Positions 41,449 to 50,171 of a stretch of 64,000 bases of DNA are shown one piece after another. The notes beneath the pieces are model-generated. The model ran no database searches, was not told where the DNA came from, and worked only from the letters and a program-made list of their open reading frames with translations. Position 1 is the first letter of the stretch. Every line of letters starts with the position of its first letter. Both the position numbers and the translations under genes were made by a program. Source of the DNA: Burkholderiales bacterium (lineage in GTDB: Bacteria; Pseudomonadota; Gammaproteobacteria; Burkholderiales; Burkholderiaceae_C); NCBI GenBank assembly GCA_028868855.1, contig JAGWTR010000009.1, positions 82,111 through 146,110 on the forward strand, given 5' to 3'.

Positions 41449-42905
41449 GCAGTTCCGCCAACCGTCAATCCATCGATGCGTAAAGTGGGTTGTCCGACAC
41501 CCACGGGAACACTTTGACCATCTTTGCCACAGGTGCCTACGCCGCTGTCAAGTTCAAGGTCATTGCCGATCATGCTGATGCGCGTGAGGGCGTCGGGGCC
41601 GTTGCCGATCAGGGTGGCGCCCTTGACGGGGTATTGGATCTTGCCGTTTTCGACCCAGTAGGCCTCGCTGGCGGAGAACACGAATTTTCCGCTGGTGATG
41701 TCGACCTGTCCGCCGCCAAAATTAACTGCGTAGAGGCCCCTTTCGATGGAGGCGACAATTTCCTTGGGGTCTTTGTCGCCGGCCAGCATGTAGGTGTTGG
41801 TCATGCGCGGCATAGGCACGTGGGCGTAGCTTTCGCGGCGGCCGTTGCCGGTGGGCTGGACCTTCATGAGGCGGGCGTTGGTGGCGTCCTGGATGTAGCC
41901 GCGCAGGATGCCGTCTTCGATCAGGACCGTGCGCTGGGTGGCGCAGCCTTCGTCGTCGACGTTCAGGGAGCCGCGACGGTCCGGGATGGTGCCGTCGTCC
42001 AGGACGGTGACGCCCTTGGCCGCGACGCGCTGACCGACCCGGCCGGAGAAAACGCTGGAACCCTTGCGATTGAAGTCGCCTTCCAGGCCATGGCCGACGG
42101 CTTCGTGCAGCAGGATGCCTGGCCAGCCATTGCCCAGCACGACAGTCATTTCGCCCGCCGGTGCGGGACGGGCTTCAAGGTTGACCGAGGCGGCGTGCAC
42201 GGCCTGATCGACGTAATGCTGCAGCATGTCGTCGGTGAAATAGGCCAGGCCGAATCGGCCGCCGCCGCCTGACGAGCCGACTTCACGGCGCCCGTTTTGC
42301 TCGGCGATGACGGTGAGCGACAGGCGCACCAGGGGCCGCACGTCAGCCGCCAGGGTACCGTCCGCGCGAGCCACCAGCACGACGTCGTACTCGCACCCCA
42401 GGCCGGCCATGACCTGGACCACGCGAGGGTCCTTGGCTCGGGCGCGCTGTTCGATGTTTTCGAGCAGGGCGACCTTGGTGGTGCTGTCCATTGAGGCGAT
42501 GGGGTCAACGGCAGGGTAGAGGCGATGACTTGGGGCCACCGTGTGACCGCCAATTTTGACTCGACGACTCTGGCCAGAGGCGGCGATGGTGCGTACCGTC
42601 CGGGCCGCGTCCAGCAGGGCCGCTTCGGAGATGTCGTCTGAATAGGCAAAGGCGGTTTTCTCGCCGGCAACGGCGCGCACACCAACCCCCTGGTCGATGC
42701 CGAAGCTGCCGGATTTGACGATGCCTTCTTCTAGGCTCCAGCCTTCGCTGCGGGTGTACTGAAAGTACAGATCCGCATCGTCGATGCGGTGCTCGGTGAT
42801 GACCTTAAGGGCCTTGAGCAGGGACGATTCGTCCAGTCCGTAGGGCGCGAGCAGGAGTTCGCGGGCGGTTTGGAGGCGTTCGATGGTGGCGTCAACAGCA
42901 ATCAT
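41445..42905 (-). CDS. tldD: Metalloprotease TldD
   Basis: 486 residues from the ATG ending at 42905; an upstream in-frame ATG would add 14 residues. The zinc motif HEAVGH (HExxxH) is within [15 protein letters not shown], followed by [20 protein letters not shown]. TldD forms a heterodimeric protease with TldE/PmbA, processing small peptides and unfolded chains; pmbA is not in the window. It is directly upstream of the spc operon on the same strand, and its last codons hold the spc promoter. Confidence 0.95.
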   Translation of the reverse strand: MIAVDATIERLQTARELLLAPYGLDESSLLKALKVITEHRIDDADLYFQYTRSEGWSLEEGIVKSGSFGIDQGVGVRAVAGEKTAFAYSDDISEAALLDAARTVRTIAASGQSRRVKIGGHTVAPSHRLYPAVDPIASMDSTTKVALLENIEQRARAKDPRVVQVMAGLGCEYDVVLVARADGTLAADVRPLVRLSLTVIAEQNGRREVGSSGGGGRFGLAYFTDDMLQHYVDQAVHAASVNLEARPAPAGEMTVVLGNGWPGILLHEAVGHGLEGDFNRKGSSVFSGRVGQRVAAKGVTVLDDGTIPDRRGSLNVDDEGCATQRTVLIEDGILRGYIQDATNARLMKVQPTGNGRRESYAHVPMPRMTNTYMLAGDKDPKEIVASIERGLYAVNFGGGQVDITSGKFVFSASEAYWVENGKIQYPVKGATLIGNGPDALTRISMIGNDLELDSGVGTCGKDGQSVPVGVGQPTLRIDGLTVGGTA

Positions 42906-43007
42906 GGCTTCATTGTAGGAGTAGCGTGGCTTCACGGGGAGAATCACCGGTGCGCAAACAGGTGCAATTGCAGCGACCGAAGGGCTTGCACGTCCGCTGG
43001 CCCCAAA

Positions 43008-43925
43008 TCAGTCGCGTTGCTCGGCTTGCCGCCATTGCAGCGCCTGTTCGTAGAGGGCTTTGCGGGGCAGGTGCGTGACATCCGCGACCAGGCCGGCCGC
43101 CTGCTTGAGCGGGAAGTGGCTGGACAGCGCCTTGAGCAAGGCCTGGACCTCGGTGGAGAGCGCTTGCGTGGCCGCGGCGGCCGCGGCGGCGTGCACGACG
43201 ACGACGAACTCACCCCGGTCCCGGTTGGCTTGGGCCTTCACCCAGGCGGGGAGGTCGGCGACGGACAAGGTGGCGATTTCTTCGAACTGCTTGGTGAGTT
43301 CGCGGCACAGGGTGACCTGCCGGGTGCTTGCGGCTGCCTGAAGGTCGCGGGCCAGGTCGTCGATGCGGTGGGGGGCCTCGAACAGCACGACGCTGCCAGG
43401 CCAGGTCAGGGCTTCGTCCAGCGCGGTGGCGCGGGCTGCGCCCTTGGCGGGCAGGAAACCGACGAAATGGAAAGCGGTGCCGGCCGTGTCGCCCGCCACG
43501 CTGAGCGCCGTGGTGACGCTGCTGACGCCAGGGATGGGCACTGCGCGCAGGCCCGCGGCTTGGATCTGGGCCACCAGTTGGGCGCCAGGGTCGGACACGG
43601 CGGGCGTGCCGGCGTCGCTGACATAGGCCACGCGCAGGCCTTGTTGCAGGGCCTCGATGATTTGGCGGGCCGAGCTGGCCTCATTGTGCTGGTGCACGGA
43701 CATCATCTTCTTGTCCAGCCCGAAATGCTGCAGCAGGCGGCCGGTGACGCGGGTGTCTTCGCAGGCGACCACGTCGACGAGCACTAGAACCTGAATGGCG
43801 CGCAGGGTCATGTCGGCCAGGTTGCCGATGGGGGTGGCGACCAGGTAGAGCGCACCTTTGGGATACTGCTGACCGGCGGCCGCATGCGAGGCGGCCTGGA
43901 GCAACACGTTGGCATCGAAAGTCAC
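43008..43925 (-). CDS. rsmI: 16S rRNA C1402 2'-O-methyltransferase RsmI
   Basis: A 305-residue SAM-dependent methyltransferase. GALYLVATPIGNLADMTLRAI, ACEDTRVTGRLLQHFGL and YVSDAGTPAVSDPGAQLV are diagnostic. It modifies C1402 in the decoding centre. The frame opens with GTG at 43925, which overlaps the divergent yraN start by 17 bases; a GTG six codons later would remove the overlap. No clear ribosome-binding site decides. The pairing with yraN-diaA-dolP matches the E. coli yraL-NOP neighbourhood. Confidence 0.94.
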   Translation of the reverse strand: MTFDANVLLQAASHAAAGQQYPKGALYLVATPIGNLADMTLRAIQVLVLVDVVACEDTRVTGRLLQHFGLDKKMMSVHQHNEASSARQIIEALQQGLRVAYVSDAGTPAVSDPGAQLVAQIQAAGLRAVPIPGVSSVTTALSVAGDTAGTAFHFVGFLPAKGAARATALDEALTWPGSVVLFEAPHRIDDLARDLQAAASTRQVTLCRELTKQFEEIATLSVADLPAWVKAQANRDRGEFVVVVHAAAAAAATQALSTEVQALLKALSSHFPLKQAAGLVADVTHLPRKALYEQALQWRQAEQRD

Positions 43926-44286
43926 GACAAAGTCCCGGGGAGATGAGGCGGAAGGCCAGGCGCTGCATTATTTGCAGGCGCAAGGGTTGGTGCTGGTTGA
44001 ACGTAATTATCGGGTGGCGCGCGGCCCGTCGGCGCGGGGCGCGGAGGTGGACCTGATCATGCGCGATCGCGACGGTACTCTGGTGTTCGTGGAGGTGCGT
44101 TCGCGCAGTGGCGCAGAGCATGGTGGCGCCGCAGCGAGCATCGGGCGGGGCAAGCAGCAGCGCTGCATTCGAGGTGCCCAGCATTACCTGATGACACTGA
44201 ACCCCTGGCCGCCCTGCCGCTTTGACGTGGTGGCCATTGACGGTGAGGTGCTGCAGTGGATTCCTGCGGCCTTTGATGCGTCATAG
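43909..44286 (+). CDS. yraN: YraN family (UPF0102) endonuclease-like protein
   Basis: A 125-residue protein that starts with TTG (GGAG seven bases upstream). GDEAEGQALHYLQAQGLVLVERNYR and VFVEVRSRS carry the restriction-endonuclease-like core. Compared with the usual RCRGGEIDLI motif there is an insertion (RVARGPSARGAEVDLI), and the second Gly is Ala. Function is unproven; DNA processing is suggested by the fold. It is followed by diaA and dolP in the conserved order. Confidence 0.87.
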   Translation: MASKVTTKSRGDEAEGQALHYLQAQGLVLVERNYRVARGPSARGAEVDLIMRDRDGTLVFVEVRSRSGAEHGGAAASIGRGKQQRCIRGAQHYLMTLNPWPPCRFDVVAIDGEVLQWIPAAFDAS

Positions 44287-44324
44287 TCGCGATCAAAGGG
44301 CTGAGTGTCATATCATCGCTAGCC

Positions 44325-44891
44325 ATGTCCGACCCTCAATTTCAACCGCCTTTTTTGCAGCAGCCCTTTCTTGAAACCGCCGATGTGCTGTATCAGTCGG
44401 CTGATCGCCTGGCGTTGCACCTGCACTATGCGGCGCAAGCCATCACCCATGCCCTGACCGCTGGCGGTAAGGTGTTGTGTGCTGGCATGGCAGAAGCCGA
44501 ATGGCTGGCCCAACAAAGTGCCGCACTCCTGGTCAAGGGCATGAACCGTGAGCGCCCGCCCCTGGCCGCACTGGCCCTGGCGGGCCGCGATGACTGCTTG
44601 GTGGCGCAGGTGCGTGCGCTGGGGCAAGCGGGTGACATCTGGCTGGCGTTCTCGCTGGAGCGGGACGAGCCGGCTCTGGTGGCGGCCACGGAGGCCGCGC
44701 GCGAACAAGATTTGACCTTGGTGATCTTCACGGGAGAGGCCGCCGCAGTGCTGGGGCCTTTGCTGCGGGACACCGACGTCTGGGTACCGTTGCCCGGACA
44801 TCAACCGGCCCGGCTGTTTGCCGTGGCCTGGCTGGCGTTGCACGGTCTGTGCGAAGCCGTAGACACCCATTTGCTAGGAGATGCAGCATGA
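44325..44891 (+). CDS. SIS-domain protein, DiaA/GmhA-like
   Basis: A 188-residue SIS-fold protein (TADVLYQSADRLALHLHYAAQAI, GGKVLCAGMAEAEWLAQQSAALLV, GQAGDIWLAFSLERDEPALVAA). By synteny with yraN and dolP it corresponds to DiaA, a DnaA-binding initiation factor. The typical GNGGSA phosphosugar loop is replaced by AGMAEAEW, so phosphosugar isomerase activity is unlikely. The stop overlaps dolP as ATGA. Confidence 0.82.
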   Translation: MSDPQFQPPFLQQPFLETADVLYQSADRLALHLHYAAQAITHALTAGGKVLCAGMAEAEWLAQQSAALLVKGMNRERPPLAALALAGRDDCLVAQVRALGQAGDIWLAFSLERDEPALVAATEAAREQDLTLVIFTGEAAAVLGPLLRDTDVWVPLPGHQPARLFAVAWLALHGLCEAVDTHLLGDAA

Positions 44892-45583
44892 CGTTTCGTT
44901 CCATCAACAAGTCCTTGAGGTTTGCCAAGCTGGCTCGGTGGATGGCGCTGGCGGCGGCCTTGAACGTGGTGACGGGCTGCGCGCCGCTGATGCTGGGAGG
45001 TGCCTTTGGCGGGGCCATGATGGCGTCCGACCGGCGCACTTCAGGCACCCAGGTGGAAGACCAGGGCATTGAGTTCAAAGCGTCGTCACGCATCCGCGAG
45101 GTTTTGGGCGATCAAGGCCACGTCAGTGCCAATGCCTACAACCGCATGGTGCTGCTGACGGGGGAAGTCCCCAGCGAGGCCGACCGCACCAATGTCGAAC
45201 AAGCGGTGGCGCACGTCGAGAACGTGCAATCGGTGGTCAATGAGTTGGCCGTGATGGGCAACAGTTCGCTGACCTCGCGTTCCAACGACGTGCTGCTGGC
45301 CGGCAAGATCAAGGCGACCTTCATCGACGCCCGCGATCTGTTCAGCAATGCGTTCTCGGTGGTGGTCGAGCGGGGTGAGGTCTATCTGATGGGCCTGGTG
45401 ACCGAGCGAGAAGGCACGCGTGCCGCAGAGTTGGCGGCCAGCGTGAGTGGCGTGCACAAGGTGGTCAAGGTGCTGCACTTGCTGACCGAGGACGAGCTGG
45501 CCCGCAAGCTGCCTGCGCCTGCGCCCGTCACGTCGTCGGCACCCAGCGCCTCAGGCCCGACAGCCACTGAGCCGCGTCCTTGA
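44888..45583 (+). CDS. dolP: BON-domain outer membrane lipoprotein DolP
   Basis: 231 residues from the ATG at 44888. A lipoprotein signal with VTGC (Cys31) is followed by two BON domains (about 60-125 and 140-205), each with the VxxVxNEL or VHKVVKVLHL type strand. DolP supports outer membrane integrity and BAM function. It is translationally coupled to the SIS gene. The Ala/Pro/Ser tail is variable. Confidence 0.9.
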   Translation: MTFRSINKSLRFAKLARWMALAAALNVVTGCAPLMLGGAFGGAMMASDRRTSGTQVEDQGIEFKASSRIREVLGDQGHVSANAYNRMVLLTGEVPSEADRTNVEQAVAHVENVQSVVNELAVMGNSSLTSRSNDVLLAGKIKATFIDARDLFSNAFSVVVERGEVYLMGLVTEREGTRAAELAASVSGVHKVVKVLHLLTEDELARKLPAPAPVTSSAPSASGPTATEPRP

Positions 45584-45591
45584 CGGCCTGA

Positions 45592-46488
45592 TCAGCGCAA
45601 GCGGCGGATGAGGCTGGAGGTGTCCCAGCGGCCACCGCCCATGCCCTGGACGTCGGCGTAGAACTGATCGATCAGGGCTGTGGATGGCAGGGTGGCCCCC
45701 AGGCGCCGGGCTTCATCCAGGCACAGGGCAAGGTCCTTGCGCATCCAGTCGACGGCAAAACCGAAGTCAAACTCGTCGCGGACCATGGTGGGGCCACGGT
45801 TTTGCATCTGCCAACTGCTGGCGGCGCCTTGCGAGATGACCTCGAGCACCGCCGGCATGTCCAGGCCGGCTTTCTGACCGAAGGCCAGCGCTTCTGACAA
45901 GCCTTGCAATGCACCCGCTACGCAGATCTGATTGACCATTTTGGCCAGTTGACCGGAGCCGCCAGCGCCCAGGTGAGTGACCGCACGGGCATAGGCCTGC
46001 ATGACGGGCTGAACGTGGGCAAAGGCGGCTGCATCGCCGCCGCACATGATGGTCAGGACGCCGTTGATGGCGCCCAGATTGCCCCCTGAGACAGGCGCAT
46101 CGATGAAGCTCAACCCCTGGTGATGGGCCAGCGCGCCCAGCTCGCGGGCCACGGCCGCAGAGGTGGTGGTGTGGTCAACCAGCACGCTGCCTTTCGACAT
46201 GGTCTGAAAGGCGCCGTCTGGCCCGACCGTGACGCTGCGCAGGTCGTCATCGTTGCCCACACAGGTGAACACGATTTGCGCGTGATGGACGGCTTCTCGG
46301 GGGGACACCGCCCAGGCACCCCCATGTTGAGCCACCCACGCCAGTGCCTTGGCCGAAGTGCGGTTGTAGACCGTGACCTGATGACCGGCCCGCGCCAGGT
46401 GCGCCGCCATGGGCTCGCCCATGGTGCCCAGGCCGAGAAAGGCCACGCGCTGAGCCTCGATGGGCTCGTAAACCTTGACGGGCGTCAT
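45592..46488 (-). CDS. Beta-hydroxyacid dehydrogenase (GarR/MmsB-like)
   Basis: A 298-residue NAD(P)-dependent enzyme. The Rossmann motif FLGLGTMGEPMAAHLARAGH is followed by VSGGNLGAINGVLTIMCGG (substrate-binding DAPVSGG type) and the catalytic Lys in GQLAKMVNQI. Candidates are tartronate semialdehyde reductase or 3-hydroxyisobutyrate dehydrogenase; sequence alone does not decide. It overlaps the pilU stop by one base (TGATG), though it is functionally unrelated to pili. It is convergent with dolP, eight bases away. Confidence 0.88.
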   Translation of the reverse strand: MTPVKVYEPIEAQRVAFLGLGTMGEPMAAHLARAGHQVTVYNRTSAKALAWVAQHGGAWAVSPREAVHHAQIVFTCVGNDDDLRSVTVGPDGAFQTMSKGSVLVDHTTTSAAVARELGALAHHQGLSFIDAPVSGGNLGAINGVLTIMCGGDAAAFAHVQPVMQAYARAVTHLGAGGSGQLAKMVNQICVAGALQGLSEALAFGQKAGLDMPAVLEVISQGAASSWQMQNRGPTMVRDEFDFGFAVDWMRKDLALCLDEARRLGATLPSTALIDQFYADVQGMGGGRWDTSSLIRRLR

Positions 46489-47624
46489 CAGACAATCTTG
46501 AAGTGCTCGGTGCCCGCTGACAAGTCGGAGTTGCGCGCCCGGTGGCTGTTGAGCTTGATCTGCAGACGCAGGTCGTTGACGGAGTCGGCGTTGCGCAGCA
46601 CGTCTTCATAGCTGACGTCGCCGCCCTCGTACAGATCGAACAGAGCCTGGTCAAAGGTCTGCATGCCTTGTTCGCGCGATTTCTTCATGATCTCCTTGAT
46701 CTCGCCGACTTCGCCTTTGAAGATCAGGTCCGAAATCAAGGGGGTGTTGAGCAGGATTTCGACCGCGGCCGCCCGGCCCTTGCCTTCCTGCCGCGGCAGC
46801 AGGCGCTGCGAGACCAGCGCTTTCAGGTTCAGCGACAGGTCCATCAGCAGCTGGGTTCGGCGCTCTTCGGGGAAGAAGTTGATGATGCGGTCCAGGGCCT
46901 GGTTGGCGCTGTTGGCGTGCAAGGTGGCCATGCACAGGTGGCCGGTTTCGGCAAAAGCCACGGCGTGTTCCATCGTTTCGCGGTCGCGGATTTCGCCCAT
47001 CAGGATCACATCGGGGGCTTGGCGCAGGGTGTTCTTGAGCGCCATGTCCCAGCCGTCGGTGTCAATGCCGACTTCGCGCTGGGTGACGATGCAGTTCTTG
47101 TGCGGGTGCACGAACTCCACCGGATCTTCAATGGTGATGATGTGGCCGTAGGTGTTTTCGTTTCGGTGGTCGACCATGGCGGCCAGACTGGTGGATTTGC
47201 CCGAACCCGTGCCCCCCACCAGGATGACCAGGCCGCGCTTGGTCAGGGACACTTCCTTGAGGATCTGGGGCAGGCCCATGGCATCCACCGTGGGCAACTG
47301 TTGCGGGATCGTGCGCAGCACCATGCCGACATAGCTCTGCTGCACGAACACGTTGACGCGAAAGCGCCCCACGCCGCCCGGCGCGATCGCGAAATTGCAC
47401 TCCTTGGTGCGCTCGAACTCGGCGGCCTGCTTGTCGTTCATGATGGACCGCGCCAGCGCCATGGTGTGCTGGGCCGTCAGGGGCTGGGGCGAGACCTTGG
47501 TGAGCTTGCCGTCGACCTTGATGGCGGGCGGAAATTCGGCCGTGAGGAACAGGTCCGAGCCGCCGCGTGCCACCATCAGCCTGAGCAGATCGTTGATGAA
47601 TTTCGAGGCCTGATCGCGTTCCAT
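46488..47624 (-). CDS. pilU: Type IV pilus retraction ATPase PilU
   Basis: 378 residues from the ATG ending at 47624 (GGGA upstream); the longer open frame is rejected. Walker A is GGTGSGKST. The Asp box (TIEDPVEFVH), Walker B (VILMGEIRDRETM) and His box (HLCMATLHANSA) follow. PilU is an accessory ATPase assisting PilT in pilus retraction. The assignment to PilU rather than PilT rests on order (after pilT) and on the longer C-terminus. It has a cyclic-nucleotide-binding gene between it and pilT. Confidence 0.93.
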   Translation of the reverse strand: MERDQASKFINDLLRLMVARGGSDLFLTAEFPPAIKVDGKLTKVSPQPLTAQHTMALARSIMNDKQAAEFERTKECNFAIAPGGVGRFRVNVFVQQSYVGMVLRTIPQQLPTVDAMGLPQILKEVSLTKRGLVILVGGTGSGKSTSLAAMVDHRNENTYGHIITIEDPVEFVHPHKNCIVTQREVGIDTDGWDMALKNTLRQAPDVILMGEIRDRETMEHAVAFAETGHLCMATLHANSANQALDRIINFFPEERRTQLLMDLSLNLKALVSQRLLPRQEGKGRAAAVEILLNTPLISDLIFKGEVGEIKEIMKKSREQGMQTFDQALFDLYEGGDVSYEDVLRNADSVNDLRLQIKLNSHRARNSDLSAGTEHFKIV

Positions 47625-47695
47625 GGCTTGATTCCCGAGAGGTGATGCTTTGTAAGTCGAACTGTAAAGCCTGATGGCCGCTTTCGGACAAGGGA

Positions 47696-48331
47696 TCAAC
47701 CCGCCGTCAGCAAGGCCCCCAGACGTGCACTGAGCTGGCGCATGCGCAAGGACAAACGGCGGGCAACGGACGCCATGATCGCCAGGCCCAGACGGGGCTC
47801 CTCGATCGCAAATTCATCCAGCGCCTCGCGCGTGATGACGGCCAGCGAACAGCGACTCAGCGTCAGGCAGGACGCAAAACGTGCGCCCGCATCCAGCAAC
47901 GACAGTTCTCCCAGCACATCACCCTCGCGCGCTTCGGCCAGACGAGCTCGCGAGCCGGTGGGTTGCACCCGGTCCACGGCCACCAGCCCTTCCAGCACGA
48001 TGAGTGCATAGTCGCCCTTTTCGTCCTGAACGATCAACTCCCGTCCCGCCGCAACGGTGACAAATTCGAGTTGGCTGCGCAGTTTGTCGCACTCTGCGTC
48101 GGTCAACAAGGTCATGTAGGTGTCGTCGGACCAGGCCTTGAGCAGCAGCGCCAGGCCGGTGGCGGCGTCGAGGGCCTGCGCGCCCACCCCCAGAGCGCGT
48201 GCGCTCCAGGCCGAGGCCCTGGGCGTCACGTCGGGCCGCTCCATGAACTGGGTGGCGAAAAATCCTTCGTCGTCGGCATCCCTCGGGGCGGCTTGGGCCA
48301 CCCCTTTGAATCGGTCCAGCAATCGCTTCAT
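47696..48331 (-). CDS. Cyclic-nucleotide-binding-domain protein between pilT and pilU
   Basis: A 211-residue protein with a Crp-like cNMP-binding domain (about 78-190): VTVAAGRELIVQDEKGDYALIVLEGLVAV, then GDVLGELSLLD and a downstream CSLAVITREALDEF. No C-terminal helix-turn-helix is visible, so it is not a Crp-type transcription factor. The usual phosphate-binding Arg after GELSLLD reads GARFAS, so an Arg is present (GARF), but cAMP or c-di-GMP binding is unproven. It lies one base after pilT and 71 before pilU, suggesting a role in coupling a nucleotide signal to pilus retraction. Confidence 0.82.
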   Translation of the reverse strand: MKRLLDRFKGVAQAAPRDADDEGFFATQFMERPDVTPRASAWSARALGVGAQALDAATGLALLLKAWSDDTYMTLLTDAECDKLRSQLEFVTVAAGRELIVQDEKGDYALIVLEGLVAVDRVQPTGSRARLAEAREGDVLGELSLLDAGARFASCLTLSRCSLAVITREALDEFAIEEPRLGLAIMASVARRLSLRMRQLSARLGALLTAG

Positions 48332-48332
48332 G

Positions 48333-49376
48333 TCAGCCCGGGAAATTTTCAGGGGACTTGGCGCGGGAGCGGGCCTCCGCCGGCGAGATGAGGTTGCGCC
48401 GCACCAGATCGGTCAGGTTCTGGTCCAGCGTCTGCATGCCGGCGTTGTTGCCGGTCTGGATCGCCGAGTACATCTGGGCAATCTTGTTTTCGCGGATCAG
48501 GTTGCGAATGGCCGCATTGGCAATCATGATCTCGTGGGCCGCGACACGGCCCGAGCCGTCCTTGAGCTTGCACAGGGTCTGCGAGATGACGGCCTGCAGT
48601 GATTCAGACAGCATGGAGCGCACCATCTCCTTTTCCGCTGCCGGGAAGACGTCGACCACCCGGTCGATGGTCTTGGCCGCACTCGACGTGTGCAATGTGC
48701 CAAACACCAAGTGACCGGTTTCAGCGGCGGTGAGCGCCAAGCGAATGGTTTCCAGGTCGCGCATTTCACCCACCAAAATGCAGTCCGGGTCTTCGCGCAG
48801 GGCCGAGCGCAGGGCGTTGGAAAAGCTCATGGTGTGTGGCCCCACTTCGCGCTGATTGATCAGACACTTCTTGGCCTCGTGCACGAATTCGATCGGGTCT
48901 TCGACCGTCAGGATGTGGCCGTATTCGGTTTCGTTGAGGTGGTTGACCATGCCCGCCAGGGTGGTCGACTTGCCTGAACCGGTCGGGCCGGTGACGAGCA
49001 CCAGACCGCGCGGTTTGAGCGCCAACTCGCCAAACACCTTGGGTGCGTTGAGCTGCTCGAGCGTCAGAATCTTGGACGGAATGGTCCGAAAGACGGCGCC
49101 GGCACCCCGGTTCTGGTTGAAGGCATTGACACGAAAACGTGCCAGCCCCTGGATCTCGAAGGAGAAGTCGCATTCGAGCGTCTCTTCGTACATCTTTCGC
49201 TGGGCGTCGTTCATGATGTCGTACACCATGTCGTGGACCTGTTTGTGGTCCAGGGAGTCGACATTGATGCGCCGCACGTCGCCGTGCACACGGATCATGG
49301 GCGGCAGGCCGGCTGACAAATGCAGGTCAGACGCTTTGTTCTTGACCGAAAACGCGAGCAGTTGGGTGATATCCAT
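48333..49376 (-). CDS. pilT: Type IV pilus retraction ATPase PilT
   Basis: 347 residues. It starts MDITQLLAFSVKNKASDLHLSAGLPP; Walker A is TGPTGSGKST, the Asp box is TVEDPIEFVH, Walker B is CILVGEMRDLET and the His box is GHLVFGTLHTSSAAKT. The AIRNLIRENK motif near the C-terminus is the PilT retraction signature. It is the first gene of pilT-cNMP-pilU, divergent from yggS with only 35 bp between starts. It powers twitching motility and DNA uptake pilus retraction. Confidence 0.97.
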   Translation of the reverse strand: MDITQLLAFSVKNKASDLHLSAGLPPMIRVHGDVRRINVDSLDHKQVHDMVYDIMNDAQRKMYEETLECDFSFEIQGLARFRVNAFNQNRGAGAVFRTIPSKILTLEQLNAPKVFGELALKPRGLVLVTGPTGSGKSTTLAGMVNHLNETEYGHILTVEDPIEFVHEAKKCLINQREVGPHTMSFSNALRSALREDPDCILVGEMRDLETIRLALTAAETGHLVFGTLHTSSAAKTIDRVVDVFPAAEKEMVRSMLSESLQAVISQTLCKLKDGSGRVAAHEIMIANAAIRNLIRENKIAQMYSAIQTGNNAGMQTLDQNLTDLVRRNLISPAEARSRAKSPENFPG

Positions 49377-49411
49377 GGATGATTGGGGCCGGGATTTCTT
49401 GACAGACCATT

Positions 49412-50134
49412 ATGGGCATGATCGCAAGCAAGCTACAACTCGTTCAAAGCCGGATAAAGCAGGCTTGTTTAAAAGTAGACCGTTTACCCGATGAGGTGAC
49501 GCTGCTGGCGGTGAGCAAAACCTTTGACGCTGACGCGGTGCGCGAGGCGTTTTCCGCGGGTCAACGCCGCTTTGGCGAGAACTATGTCCAAGAGGCCGTG
49601 GAAAAAATCACGGCGCTGGCCGACCTGCGCCCGCAGCTGGAATGGCACATGATCGGCCCGCTGCAGAGCAACAAGACACGCGTGGTGGCCGAGCACTTCG
49701 ACTGGGTGCACACCATTGACCGGCTCAAGATTGCGCAGCGCCTGAGCGAGCAGCGCTCCCCCCACCTGCCGCCCTTGCAGGTGTGCCTGCAGGTCAACAC
49801 CAGCGGCGAGGCCAGCAAGAGCGGCGTCGCCCCTGCGCAGGCCGTCGCCCTGGCGCGTGCCATCGCACAGTTACCCCACCTTCACTTGCGGGGGGTGATG
49901 GCACTGCCCGCCGCCAGCGCCGATGCGCCAACACAACACCAGGCCTTGCGCGAGGTCCGGGCCGTATTCGAAGCCGTGTCTCAAGAGATGCGCCATGAGG
50001 GTTTGGTCCTGGACACCTTGTCCATGGGCATGAGCGCGGACCTGGAAGCGGCCATCGAGCAAGGATCCACCATGGTGCGCATCGGCGCCGCGATCTTTGG
50101 GGCGCGCGGACCGCGCGCGCTGGATGGGGCATGA
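49412..50134 (+). CDS. yggS: PLP homeostasis protein YggS
   Basis: A 240-residue PROSC-family protein. LLAVSKTFDADAVREAF includes the PLP-binding Lys; FGENYVQEAVEK and MGMSADLEAAIEQGSTMVRIG are diagnostic. It binds PLP and buffers its level; it has no known catalysis. It is followed by proC (38-bp gap), a conserved neighbour. A second ATG two codons in is possible. Confidence 0.95.
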   Translation: MGMIASKLQLVQSRIKQACLKVDRLPDEVTLLAVSKTFDADAVREAFSAGQRRFGENYVQEAVEKITALADLRPQLEWHMIGPLQSNKTRVVAEHFDWVHTIDRLKIAQRLSEQRSPHLPPLQVCLQVNTSGEASKSGVAPAQAVALARAIAQLPHLHLRGVMALPAASADAPTQHQALREVRAVFEAVSQEMRHEGLVLDTLSMGMSADLEAAIEQGSTMVRIGAAIFGARGPRALDGA

Positions 50135-50171
50135 TCCAAGCCTCCTGACCTTCTCTTTGGGCACCACGGAC

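Noticed and set aside
45592..46488. Beta-hydroxyacid dehydrogenase as a pilus component because it overlaps pilU
   Set aside because: Its Rossmann and substrate motifs are metabolic; the one-base overlap only shows cotranscription.
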